Assembly: GCA_028876035.1 (NCBI GenBank)
Contig: JAGWTK010000106.1
Location: 1 to 10,922 of the forward strand
DNA from: Bacteroidota bacterium
GTDB lineage: Bacteria; Bacteroidota; Bacteroidia; Chitinophagales; Chitinophagaceae
Direction of reading: 5' to 3'
Length of the DNA: 10,922 bases
The notes beneath the pieces are model-generated. The model saw nothing but the letters and a program-made list of their open reading frames with translations. It ran no database searches and was not told the origin of the DNA. This document shows positions 1 through 7,516 of this stretch, piece after piece. How positions within the stretch are numbered: position 1 is the stretch's first letter; each line of letters opens with the position of its first letter. Position numbers and translations under genes: made by a program.

Positions 1-1703
1 CCTTTCTTCTGCTTCGCCACCTTCGATTTCGGCAACTGCTTCACCGGCGCTGCTTCCAGCGCCGCGGCTGCTTTCACCGCTTCGTAGGCATTCACCAAAC
101 CGCCTGTTTTGCAAAGTGTACTCATGTCAACCATTTCATCGGTGCCTGGTTTCCTCACTTTAACGGAAACTGCTTTGGCTGATTTTTCAATCACCGCTTT
201 CAATTGTTGCGCGGTGAGGTTGGGGAAATAAGATTTCAGCAATGCCGCGGTGCCCACGACAATGGGAGCGGAGAAGCTGGTCCCCTGTGAGTTACCATAG
301 CTATTACCGCCAGGCATCGTTGAATAAATTTTTACGCCGGGTGCAAACACATCTACATTGTTCTTGCCATAATTGCTGAAAGCCGCTACCAGTCCGCCTT
401 CCTGTGGATCTGCCGGGTCCCCGCTGGCGCCCACCGTAATATAATTAGTGGCGGTGGTATGATAGGCCCTCAGGCGTGGATTGGGGAAGTTATCGGTGCT
501 GTCTACATTTTTTGAGTCATTACCGGCTGCCTGTATCAGCAACACACCTTTGCTTTCCGCATATTTCACCGCATCGTCTACCCACTTTTTTTCCGGCGAA
601 AAGCTTTTTCCAAAACTCATGTTCACGATACTGGCTCCGTTGTCCACCGCATAGCGAATGGCGAGGGCAATGTCTTTATCGTGCTCATCGCCATCGGGTA
701 CAGCGCGCACCATCATGATGCGTACGTTGTCGGCGATGCCTTTCACACCAACATTGTTGGTACGGTTCGCACCGATGATACCCGAAACGAATGTTCCGTG
801 AAAAGGCGTTTCCGCCATTACATCAGGATTTCCATAATATTTATCGTTGATATCGGCTTCATTGTCCTTTACAATGTCTGCCCTGTAAGCGGGTGGCGCT
901 TTTTCAGCGGCTTCTTTTTTTCTTTCCTGGCCTACCACGTAGTCAGTAAACCCATCTGCCAGTTCCTTATTGGTTGTTTCCAGATCGCTTTTGGTCGCTT
1001 TGTACAAATACAGGAACGCACTTTTAGCTTTTGACTCATCTGCATTTTTGGGGACATATTCGTCCAGTTCTTTGCCGGTATATTGCTTTTTACCCAGCAC
1101 CACCTGCATCACGCTATCGCTTTTGAGGGTAGCATCGAGTGCGCGTCTCAGGAACACCAGGTCAACAGGATCGGCATCATCTTCTCCGCCGCCTTCAATA
1201 TTGGCCCTTGCCCTGTCCCACATTTTGTATTGTTCTTTTTCTTCATCGTTCATCGATGCGGTGTCTACTTTTTTGCCGCTGTACAGCTCTTTGAACCGGT
1301 AGTACACGCGGGCTCCTTCGTAGGAATCTTCTTTTACATTCCGGCCATCTTTACCACCAATAAAATTCCAGCCATATACATCATCTACATAGCCGTTTTT
1401 ATCGTCGTCGATCCCATTGCCAGGTATTTCACCCGGGTTCTTCCATAAAATTCCTTTTAAATCTTCGTGCAGTGTGTCAACCCCCGAATCAATAACGGCA
1501 ACCAGTACGGTTTTGCTTTTTATTTTTTTCGATTGTAAAAAATCGTAGGCTTTGTCCAGGCTAATTCCATAGAAACCGTCCTTGTCCTTGTCCATCAGGT
1601 GCCAGCCTTTGGGTACAGACTTTAAACTGTTGCCCTGGGCGCCCGCATGCAGGGTAAACAAAATCATTGTGCCTGCCACCCAGGTTCTCAGTGATACTTT
1701 CAT
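1..1703 (-). CDS. Secreted subtilisin-like serine peptidase (S8 family), C-terminus cut by window edge
   Basis: Read on the minus strand from an ATG at 1703, this gives 567 residues with no stop before position 1, so the 3' end is missing. Residues 1-22 form a signal peptide ending in a likely type I site (AGA before Q), which predicts export to the periplasm or cell surface. The S8 triad is visible: Asp72 in AVIDSGVDT, His302 in FHGTFVSGIIGA and Ser476 in GTSFSAP, with the oxyanion Asn395 in AAGND. The Asp-His distance is about 230 residues; classical subtilisins have a few tens. The extra segment, roughly residues 120-295, is highly charged and probably mostly helical; similar inserts are familiar in Bacteroidota S8 peptidases. 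The last visible residues are Ala/Lys-rich and look like a tail close to the real end. No type IX sorting domain can be seen, but it could lie outside the window. It follows an OmpA-like gene on the same strand, separated by a hairpin. Family certain; substrate unknown. Confidence 0.93.
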   Translation of the reverse strand, partial: MKVSLRTWVAGTMILFTLHAGAQGNSLKSVPKGWHLMDKDKDGFYGISLDKAYDFLQSKKIKSKTVLVAVIDSGVDTLHEDLKGILWKNPGEIPGNGIDDDKNGYVDDVYGWNFIGGKDGRNVKEDSYEGARVYYRFKELYSGKKVDTASMNDEEKEQYKMWDRARANIEGGGEDDADPVDLVFLRRALDATLKSDSVMQVVLGKKQYTGKELDEYVPKNADESKAKSAFLYLYKATKSDLETTNKELADGFTDYVVGQERKKEAAEKAPPAYRADIVKDNEADINDKYYGNPDVMAETPFHGTFVSGIIGANRTNNVGVKGIADNVRIMMVRAVPDGDEHDKDIALAIRYAVDNGASIVNMSFGKSFSPEKKWVDDAVKYAESKGVLLIQAAGNDSKNVDSTDNFPNPRLRAYHTTATNYITVGASGDPADPQEGGLVAAFSNYGKNNVDVFAPGVKIYSTMPGGNSYGNSQGTSFSAPIVVGTAALLKSYFPNLTAQQLKAVIEKSAKAVSVKVRKPGTDEMVDMSTLCKTGGLVNAYEAVKAAAALEAAPVKQLPKSKVAKQKK

Positions 1704-1722
1704 TCAAATGATAGTTAATGTT

Positions 1723-1764
1723 AAAAAAAATGACACCGGCACTGTTGTGTTTAACAGCGCCGGT
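1723..1764 (-). terminator. Rho-independent-type hairpin with U-tract between the OmpA and S8 peptidase genes
   Basis: On the minus strand, bases 1764-1753 (ACCGGCGCTGTT) pair with 1746-1735 (AACAGTGCCGGT), giving a 12-bp stem with one G-U pair and a 6-base loop (1752-1747). After four more bases comes a run of eight T (1730-1723). This is a strong intrinsic terminator for transcripts leaving the OmpA-like gene, whose stop codon is about 80 bases upstream. It ends only 19 bases before the peptidase ATG, so it may instead, or also, lie in the peptidase leader. Confidence 0.8.
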
Positions 1765-1845
1765 TACAATTACCTAAACAGGAAAATTCCGGCTCAGGTT
1801 GTCAAGATAATCTCTTTTAGGATTTTTTTTAATCGAAGGCGGCTT

Positions 1846-3378
1846 TTATTGTTTCAGTTTTAATTCTACACGCCGGTTTTGAGTACGACCGGCTGCAGTT
1901 TTATTGTCGCCAATGGGATTGGCAGGTCCGTGGCCTGCTGCACTCAGCCGGCTTTCCGGAACGCCTTTGCCAACAAGATAAGCTTTCACCGCTTCAGCAC
2001 GTTTTGCAGAGATAGCCATGTTGGTGGCAAGAGAGCCGGTATTGTCGGTGTATCCATCAATCACGATTTGCAAATCAGGATTTTCTTCAAGGATCTTCGC
2101 AACGCTGTTAAGTGGTTCGAAGGATTTGCTCAGCAGGGTGGCACTGTTGGTGGCAAAGAAAATGTTCTGCGCGGCAAAAGCAACCTGTTTTCGGATTTCT
2201 TCTTTGATAACGGGACAACCGTTGTTATCGGGCACGCCTGCCACGGTAGGACATTTATCTAGCTCGTCATTAATGCCATCAGCATCTGTATCAGGTATTG
2301 GGCAGCCATTGTATTTTGCAGTTCCTGCCGCTGTGGGACATTTATCATTTTCATCGTCGATACCATCTTTATCGGTATCGGGAACCGGGCAACCATTGTA
2401 TTTGGCCAAACCTTTTACAGTTGGGCATTTATCCTGTTCATCGTTAACCCCATCACCATCTGTATCGGGAACAGGACATCCATTGTATTTAACGAGGCCG
2501 GCTACATCAGGACATTTATCGTTCTTATCTGCTATGCCGTCGCCATCCTTATCCGGACAACCATTCGTGATGGCAGTGCCGGGTTCGAGCGGGCAAGCAT
2601 CTGTTTTATCGGGTACGCCGTCGTGATCTTTGTCTTTCACTACCACGACTTCTTTGGTTTGTCCGAGCCAGATGCCCAAAGAGGCACCATACACCTTATG
2701 GTGAAAAGTTCCTTTGTAAGGGGCATAATAGAGATTGTCGAGCCCCAGGCTGTAAAAGCCGGTGAGGGTAACATTGCCCAGTTCAAAACCGGCGCGGGCA
2801 TTGGCGCCATAACCAAAAGTGCGGTAGCTATCGTCTTTTTTTCCGACTTCGAGTACCGTGGTCTTGTTCACTTTTTCAATATGGATAACACCGGTGTTGT
2901 CAGAAACCTGGTCGTTCTGGTTGAGGGTATACTTACCGTTATAGAAGAGCGAGAGGTAAGGACCGGCGCTGATCAAAAAGTTGTTTTTACGGGATTTTGA
3001 CAGCGGTAGTTTTACACCAATGTTCAGCGGTAGTTCGATGTATTGCGTAAGCAGGCTGGAGGTCGTTTTGTAAGAGAATACTGTGTCTGCTGACTGTGTT
3101 GTGAGGTATTTGCTGAAATTTCTTCCTTTTTCGGAGTAGGTAATGGCCGGCATAAAAAAGAACCGGGATTCGCTTCCGAATGGAATCTGTGCCATTACAC
3201 CCGCATGAATACCGCTTTTGTTGGTATAGAAACGGCCGGTATTGTTTTGCCAGCCTGCGATACTGTTTGTTTCCGTGATGCTGGCCGATTGCGGTCCGCC
3301 AATGATCCCAATTTTAACCTGTGCATAGGAACTGGCCGCTAACAACAGCAAAACAAGGAACAAGCAGTTTTTTGGCAT
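1846..3378 (-). CDS. OmpA-family outer-membrane protein with N-terminal barrel and five TSP3 repeats
   Basis: The protein has 510 residues. Residues 1-19 are a signal peptide (hydrophobic LLLL core, cleavage near SYA-Q). Residues 20-240 alternate aromatic and polar residues like a Bacteroidota PorT-type outer-membrane beta-barrel. Residues 249-390 hold five TSP3 repeats with DxDxDG calcium-binding cores. Residues 397-510 are an OmpA C-terminal domain, with IDGYTDNTGS near 440-449 and the TAAGRTQNRRVEL ending (494-506) that contains the Asp and Arg known to bind diaminopimelate of peptidoglycan. The expected role is therefore to tie the outer membrane to the cell wall, with the repeats as a calcium-stiffened periplasmic spacer. 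The ATG at 3378 is chosen because it puts the signal peptide at the N-terminus; an AGGAG-like element upstream (near 3391-3395 on the plus strand) is on the wrong strand, so no clear Shine-Dalgarno is seen. The gene lies 87 bases downstream of the aldehyde dehydrogenase gene, and a terminator follows it. Confidence 0.95.
   Translation of the reverse strand: MPKNCLFLVLLLLAASSYAQVKIGIIGGPQSASITETNSIAGWQNNTGRFYTNKSGIHAGVMAQIPFGSESRFFFMPAITYSEKGRNFSKYLTTQSADTVFSYKTTSSLLTQYIELPLNIGVKLPLSKSRKNNFLISAGPYLSLFYNGKYTLNQNDQVSDNTGVIHIEKVNKTTVLEVGKKDDSYRTFGYGANARAGFELGNVTLTGFYSLGLDNLYYAPYKGTFHHKVYGASLGIWLGQTKEVVVVKDKDHDGVPDKTDACPLEPGTAITNGCPDKDGDGIADKNDKCPDVAGLVKYNGCPVPDTDGDGVNDEQDKCPTVKGLAKYNGCPVPDTDKDGIDDENDKCPTAAGTAKYNGCPIPDTDADGINDELDKCPTVAGVPDNNGCPVIKEEIRKQVAFAAQNIFFATNSATLLSKSFEPLNSVAKILEENPDLQIVIDGYTDNTGSLATNMAISAKRAEAVKAYLVGKGVPESRLSAAGHGPANPIGDNKTAAGRTQNRRVELKLKQ
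2209..2634 (-). repeat. Five tandem TSP3 calcium-binding repeats inside the OmpA-like gene
   Basis: Residues 249-275, 276-304, 305-333, 334-362 and 363-390 repeat the pattern DxDxDGxxDxxDxCP...NGCP. The three central units are exactly 29 residues (87 bases). The outer two are 27 and 28. Each unit carries two cysteines and a cluster of Asp residues. Synonymous positions differ between units, so the duplications look old and are not recently homogenised. Confidence 0.9.
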
Positions 3379-3465
3379 AGGACTGTTCTTAAAGGAGCTT
3401 TTATGAATACTGGATCAACGTTTTTTGGCTGCTTTTATTTTGCCCGTTCCCCTCAGCAAAACCAC

Positions 3466-4995
3466 TTAGAGGTCGAACTGGATGCCTTGTGCGAGCGGAA
3501 GATGCTTGCTATAATTGATGGTATTTGTCTGACGCCGCATATATACTTTCCAGGCATCGCTGCCACTTTCGCGCCCGCCGCCGGTTTCTTTTTCGCCCCC
3601 GAATGCACCTCCGATCTCAGCGCCGCTGGTGCCGATGTTGACGTTGGCAATCCCGCAATCGCTGCCGGCCTGGGACAGGAACTGTTCTGCCTCGCGCAGG
3701 TTGAGCGTCATGATGGCCGAAGATAAACCCTGCGGAACACCGTTTTGCAGGGCGATGGCTTCATCCATCGTTTTGTATTTGATGAGGTAGAGAATCGGGG
3801 CAAAGGTTTCGTGCTGTACGATGGCAAAATTGTTTTGCACTTCTGCTATACAGGGCTTCGCGTAACAACCGCTTTCGAAGCCAGCCCCGGTCAATACGCC
3901 TCCTTCCACCACGAATTTGCCACCTTCTGCCTTGCATTGCTCAATGGCGGAGAGGTAGTTTTTTACAGCGTCTTTGTCGATCAGCGGCCCCACGTGGTTG
4001 TGTGTATCGAGCGGGTTACCGATTTTTAATTGCTGGTACGCTTTCACCAGTTTCCCGCGGAATGCATCGTACACTGCTTCATGGATGATCAGGCGGCGGG
4101 TGGTCGTACATCGTTGTCCGGCCGTTCCTACTGCGCCAAACACCGCACCGATTAATGACATGTCGAGGTCGGCTTCCTTCGAAATGATAATGGCGTTGTT
4201 GCCACCAAGTTCCAGTAAACTTTTTCCCAGGCGCGCACCAACCGCGGCGCCCACTGCCTTACCCATGCGGGTTGAACCTGTTGCCGAAATCAAAGGTACA
4301 CGCGTATCGGCGCTGAGCCATTCACCTGCATCGCGGTTGCCCGTAAGCAGGCAGCTAACGCCTTCCGGTACCCCGTTTTCAGCAAAGATTTTAGCGGCGA
4401 TATGCTGGCAGGCTACTGCGCAAAGCGGCGTTTTTTCGCTGGGCTTCCAGATGCACACATCACCGCAAACCCAGGCCAGCATGCTGTTCCAGCTCCAAAC
4501 TGCAACCGGGAAATTAAATGCCGAGATGATACCCACGATGCCGAGCGGGTGGTACTGTTCGTACATCCGGTGACCGGGTCTTTCGCTGTGCATGGTGAGT
4601 CCGTGCAACTGACGGGAAAGACCAACCGCAAAATCGCAGATATCGATCATCTCCTGTACTTCACCCAATCCTTCCTGCAGGCTTTTGCCCATCTCCCAGG
4701 ATACAAGCTGCCCGAGAGCGTGCTTGTGTTCACGCAGGGATTGCCCGATTTGCCGGACGATTTCGCCCCTTTTGGGAGCGGGCCATTGACGCCATTCAGC
4801 AAAAGCTTTTTGTGCAGTGGCTACCACCTGTTCGTAGGAATCCTTGTCTGCAACGGTGACCGACGCAATCCGTTGACCATCCACAGGCGAATAAGAATCA
4901 ATATGTCCGCCGATCCCTTTTAACCAATGCTTCCCGGTAGAGATCCCTTCGTTGACTGCCTGTATAGAGAGCGCTTTTAATACTTCGCTGATCAT
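3466..4995 (-). CDS. amaB: ALDH7-family (antiquitin-like) aldehyde dehydrogenase, probable aminoadipate-semialdehyde dehydrogenase
   Basis: This NAD(P)-dependent aldehyde dehydrogenase has 509 residues from the ATG at 4995, close to the usual ALDH7 length of about 510. Active-site residues are visible: catalytic Cys296 in GTAGQRCTTTRR, general base Glu262 in LELGGNNA, Asn161 in AFNFP, Lys184 in WKPSE and Glu396 in ETFAP. The C-terminal stretch GAFGGEKETGGGRESGSDAW and the ending LPLAQGI are ALDH7 hallmarks, as is GEVQE near 111-115, which contributes to aminoadipate recognition in human ALDH7A1. Family members oxidise alpha-aminoadipate semialdehyde (in equilibrium with piperideine-6-carboxylate) to alpha-aminoadipate in lysine breakdown, in the cytoplasm. 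No other lysine-degradation gene is in view, so the substrate is inferred from family only, and the symbol is a family-level suggestion. Longer reading from in-frame ATGs at 5040 or 5061 is possible, but it adds residues unlike the family and eats into the divergent promoter region. Confidence 0.93.
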   Translation of the reverse strand: MISEVLKALSIQAVNEGISTGKHWLKGIGGHIDSYSPVDGQRIASVTVADKDSYEQVVATAQKAFAEWRQWPAPKRGEIVRQIGQSLREHKHALGQLVSWEMGKSLQEGLGEVQEMIDICDFAVGLSRQLHGLTMHSERPGHRMYEQYHPLGIVGIISAFNFPVAVWSWNSMLAWVCGDVCIWKPSEKTPLCAVACQHIAAKIFAENGVPEGVSCLLTGNRDAGEWLSADTRVPLISATGSTRMGKAVGAAVGARLGKSLLELGGNNAIIISKEADLDMSLIGAVFGAVGTAGQRCTTTRRLIIHEAVYDAFRGKLVKAYQQLKIGNPLDTHNHVGPLIDKDAVKNYLSAIEQCKAEGGKFVVEGGVLTGAGFESGCYAKPCIAEVQNNFAIVQHETFAPILYLIKYKTMDEAIALQNGVPQGLSSAIMTLNLREAEQFLSQAGSDCGIANVNIGTSGAEIGGAFGGEKETGGGRESGSDAWKVYMRRQTNTINYSKHLPLAQGIQFDL

Positions 4996-5166
4996 AATCT
5001 TGCCATTAGGGCTGCAAGATACGAATGAGTGTTCGTTCATGAGTTGACCAGGGTTTGCCAAAACAAGTTGAGCAGGACGGTGGTTACTGGCATTTTCATC
5101 CTATATTTATTGCCCCTGAATGCCGCTGTGTTAAAAATACACAATAGACGGCCAAACCGCTTGCTT
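4996..5166. promoter_or_regulatory. Divergent intergenic region between the aldehyde dehydrogenase and sugar-permease genes
   Basis: These 171 bases separate two start codons pointing away from each other, so both transcripts must start here or further upstream. On the plus strand, 5102-5109 (TATATTTA) matches seven of eight positions of the Bacteroidota -7 consensus TAnnTTTG, but no well-spaced TTTG lies upstream. On the minus strand nothing better than a weak match was found. Two short inverted repeats flank or follow the candidate -7 box and are listed separately. The location is firm; the exact promoter is not. Confidence 0.5.
5127..5143. promoter_or_regulatory. Candidate operator: 17-bp inverted repeat upstream of the sugar-permease gene
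   Basis: TGTGT (5127-5131) and ACACA (5139-5143) form a perfect 5-bp inverted repeat around a 7-base A/T-rich centre. It lies 23 bases before the permease ATG and just downstream of a possible -7 box, where a repressor could block transcription. The arms are short and could occur by chance, and no regulator gene is nearby. Confidence 0.25.
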
Positions 5167-6540
5167 ATGACTATTACCAAACCCAGTTTGTCGTTCTGGC
5201 AAATCGTAAACATGAACGTTGGGTTCTTTGGGATCCAGTACAGTTTTGGTTTACAGCAGACAGCCATCAATCCATTGTATACTTTTTTGCATGCGAAGCC
5301 GGAAGAACTGCCTTTGTTGAATTTAGCCGGACCCATGACGGGCCTGCTGATTCAACCATTGATTGGTGCGATGAGCGACAAGACCTGGCATCCCCGCTGG
5401 GGCCGGAGAAAGCCTTACTTTTTGATCGGTGCTATTTTTTGCAGCCTCTGTTTGTTTGCGTTTCCGTTTAGTCGGGCTCTTTGGATGGCGGTGGGTTTGC
5501 TTTGGATACTCGATGCTGCCAACAACACGGCGATGGAGCCTTACCGTGCGTTTATTGCCGATAAACTGCCTTCTTCTCAACGTGCGCTGGGCTTTCTCAC
5601 CCAGAGCTTTTTTACGGGACTTGGTATTACGCTTGCAAATGTGTCGCTCTATTTCTTTCAGCGGTGGATGCATGATGAGCCACTGGTAGACGGAACAGAG
5701 CGGGGTATTCCCAGTTGGGTATATGGTTCGTTTATGGTAGGCGCCTTCTGTTCCATCGCGTCTGTGGCCTGGAGCGTTTATAAAACACCCGAGATTCCAC
5801 CAACGACAGAGGAACTTGAAAAACTGCGCTTACACAAGGGCGGTATACTGGAACCCATCAAAGAAATATTTGCAGCCATTGGTGCCATGCCGGCGGTATT
5901 GTGGCAGCTCGCCCTGGTTTATCTTTTCCAGTGGTATGCCATGTTCTGTTACTGGCAATTCATTTCCCATAGTATTGCAAAATCAGTTTGGCATACTACC
6001 GCTTCTGCAAATCCCATGTTGTATGAAGAAGCTGTGGGGTGGACAGGACTGGTAAACGGTGCCTATAATATTGTTACGTTTTTATCGGCCTTTGCACTCG
6101 TAGGATTGGCCAAAAAGTTCACGGCGAAATACGTTCACATCACCTGCCTGGCACTGGCATCATTATCGCTGTTTATTCTCCCGCTCATTGCGAATAAATA
6201 CCTATTATTTGCGCCGATGATCGGGTTTGGTGTAGCCTGGGCCAGCATGATGGGGGTTCCGTACATCATGGTGGTAAACAGTATTCCGAGAGAACGATAC
6301 GGTGTGTACATGGGTATCGTTAACATGATGATAGTTGTGCCGATGATTTTACAAACTTTATCGTTCGGCTACATCTATAAACATTTCCTGGGTGATAATC
6401 CTTCTAATGCCATTTGGTTTGCTGCAGTGCTGCTCCTGCTGGCGGCCATTGCCACGATGCGTATTAAGCCGAGTGTTCACGAAGAGAACGAAGTCGAACC
6501 GGCATTGGATATTGAAATGCCCATGGGCGGAGGCCACTAA
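5167..6540 (+). CDS. MFS sugar permease, SLC45/SUT-like (probable sucrose or alpha-glucoside importer)
   Basis: This is an inner-membrane transporter of 457 residues with about 12 hydrophobic segments in two halves, separated by a charged loop near 205-235 (TPEIPPTTEELEKL). The first cytoplasmic loop carries the MFS signature GAMSDKTWHPRWGRRKPY (67-84). Together with DAANNTAMEPYRAFIAD (116-132) it resembles plant SUT and animal SLC45 sucrose/H+ symporters, which move the intact disaccharide. RERYGVYMG (375-383) is the matching loop of the second half. The tail is acidic and ends in GGGH. The ATG at 5167 is chosen because it opens just before the first membrane segment; the reading frame is open back to 5029, but those 46 residues do not fit the family. 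It is the first gene of a run with a fructokinase 11 bases downstream and an amylosucrase-type enzyme after that, which favours sucrose as substrate. A maltose or other alpha-glucoside permease is the main alternative. Confidence 0.88.
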   Translation: MTITKPSLSFWQIVNMNVGFFGIQYSFGLQQTAINPLYTFLHAKPEELPLLNLAGPMTGLLIQPLIGAMSDKTWHPRWGRRKPYFLIGAIFCSLCLFAFPFSRALWMAVGLLWILDAANNTAMEPYRAFIADKLPSSQRALGFLTQSFFTGLGITLANVSLYFFQRWMHDEPLVDGTERGIPSWVYGSFMVGAFCSIASVAWSVYKTPEIPPTTEELEKLRLHKGGILEPIKEIFAAIGAMPAVLWQLALVYLFQWYAMFCYWQFISHSIAKSVWHTTASANPMLYEEAVGWTGLVNGAYNIVTFLSAFALVGLAKKFTAKYVHITCLALASLSLFILPLIANKYLLFAPMIGFGVAWASMMGVPYIMVVNSIPRERYGVYMGIVNMMIVVPMILQTLSFGYIYKHFLGDNPSNAIWFAAVLLLLAAIATMRIKPSVHEENEVEPALDIEMPMGGGH

Positions 6541-6551
6541 AAACAATCGAT

Positions 6552-7502
6552 ATGAAAATTCTTTGCATTGGCGAGGCTTTGATAGATATGATATGTACCG
6601 ACAAGGGTAGTCCCTTATCAAAAGGACAACATTTCCTCAGCAAACCAGGGGGTGCACCCACCAATGTGGCTGCTGCGATCGCGGCGCTGGGCGGACAGGT
6701 GGAACTGGCTGCCAAAGTGGGCAATGATCCTTTCGGTCAACTGTTGGTTGATGTGATGGAAGATTTTGGTGTGTCAACCAAATGGATGCTGAAGGACGAT
6801 AATTACTTTACCACTTTCGCCTTTGTTTCGCTGATGCTGGATGGGGAGCGCGATTTTGTATTTAACCGTGGTGCAGATGGTCAACTCAGCCGCCAGGAGA
6901 TAGAGGCCATCGACCTGGAGGGCGTATCAATTATTCATTTCGGGTCGGCCACGGCTTTCTTACCCGGTCCATTACAGGTGGCCTACCAGGGATTGCTGCA
7001 GAAGGCGCTGCAGAAGAACATCTTCATCAGTTTCGATCCCAATTACCGGCACCTGCTGTTTAAGGATGATCGCCAGTCGTTCATCGATCAATCATGGAAC
7101 TTTCTGGAATGCTGCCATTTCTTTAAGCTGAGCGATGAAGAAGCCATTCTTATTACCGGAAGCTTAACGCTGGCGGACGCCGCGGCGGTGCTGCTGGAGA
7201 AAACAAAAGCCGTGTTTACCATCACGCTTGGGAAAGAGGGCACCCTGCTGGGCTACAAAGACAGCACTTATATTATTCCCAGCATTCCGGTGAAGCCGGT
7301 GGATACAACTGGTGCAGGTGATGCATTCGTAGGGGCGGTATTGTACCAGTTAAGCGATAAAGATCTGCCAGCCATCCGGCAAATGACATTGGAGCAATGG
7401 CAACAGGTGGTAACCAATGGAAACAAAGCAGGCGCGCGTACCTGTGAATACCTCGGTGCGATGGAAGCTTTCAAACACCTGAATAACCAGATTTTTAATT
7501 AG
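6552..7502 (+). CDS. PfkB-family sugar kinase, probable fructokinase
   Basis: The protein has 316 residues, normal for ribokinase-fold kinases. The N-terminus MKILCIGEALIDM and the sugar-binding KPGGAPTNVAAAIAALGG (31-48) are typical of bacterial and plant fructokinases. DPNYRHLLF (162-170) and FKLSDEEA (191-198) follow in the expected places. The second PfkB signature PVDTTGAGDAFVGAVLY (249-265) contains the anion hole GAGD and the catalytic base Asp257. It should phosphorylate fructose with ATP to fructose 6-phosphate in the cytoplasm. The gene begins 11 bases after the permease stop and ends 14 bases before the GH13 start, so the three are almost certainly co-transcribed. This context, in which fructose is released from sucrose, supports fructokinase over other PfkB sugars (ribose, 2-keto-3-deoxygluconate); the family alone does not settle the substrate. 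Confidence 0.92.
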   Translation: MKILCIGEALIDMICTDKGSPLSKGQHFLSKPGGAPTNVAAAIAALGGQVELAAKVGNDPFGQLLVDVMEDFGVSTKWMLKDDNYFTTFAFVSLMLDGERDFVFNRGADGQLSRQEIEAIDLEGVSIIHFGSATAFLPGPLQVAYQGLLQKALQKNIFISFDPNYRHLLFKDDRQSFIDQSWNFLECCHFFKLSDEEAILITGSLTLADAAAVLLEKTKAVFTITLGKEGTLLGYKDSTYIIPSIPVKPVDTTGAGDAFVGAVLYQLSDKDLPAIRQMTLEQWQQVVTNGNKAGARTCEYLGAMEAFKHLNNQIFN

Positions 7503-7516
7503 GAAACAATATTGAC

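Noticed and set aside
2018..2626. A 202-residue open frame on the plus strand opposite the OmpA/TSP3 gene
   Set aside because: It is the antisense of the TSP3 repeats, which lack stops in this frame because of their repeated codons. Its Ser/Pro/Gly/His-rich periodic protein mirrors the repeats and resembles no family.
3438..3461. Possible terminator (TTTTGC/GCAAAA inverted repeat) after the aldehyde dehydrogenase gene
   Set aside because: The stem is only 6 bp, mostly A-T, with a 12-base loop, and there is no U-tract after it on the relevant strand.
3974..4573. A 199-residue open frame on the plus strand inside the aldehyde dehydrogenase gene
   Set aside because: The minus strand encodes a complete, motif-perfect ALDH7 enzyme here. 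The plus-strand product is low in structure and has no recognisable motif.
4996..5061. N-terminal extension of the aldehyde dehydrogenase to ATGs at 5040 or 5061
   Set aside because: The added residues do not resemble ALDH7 N-termini, the shorter form already has the family length, and the extension would consume the divergent promoter space.
5029..5166. N-terminal extension of the sugar permease by 46 residues
   Set aside because: The added sequence precedes the first conserved membrane segment and does not fit the family. The ATG at 5167 gives a normal N-terminus.
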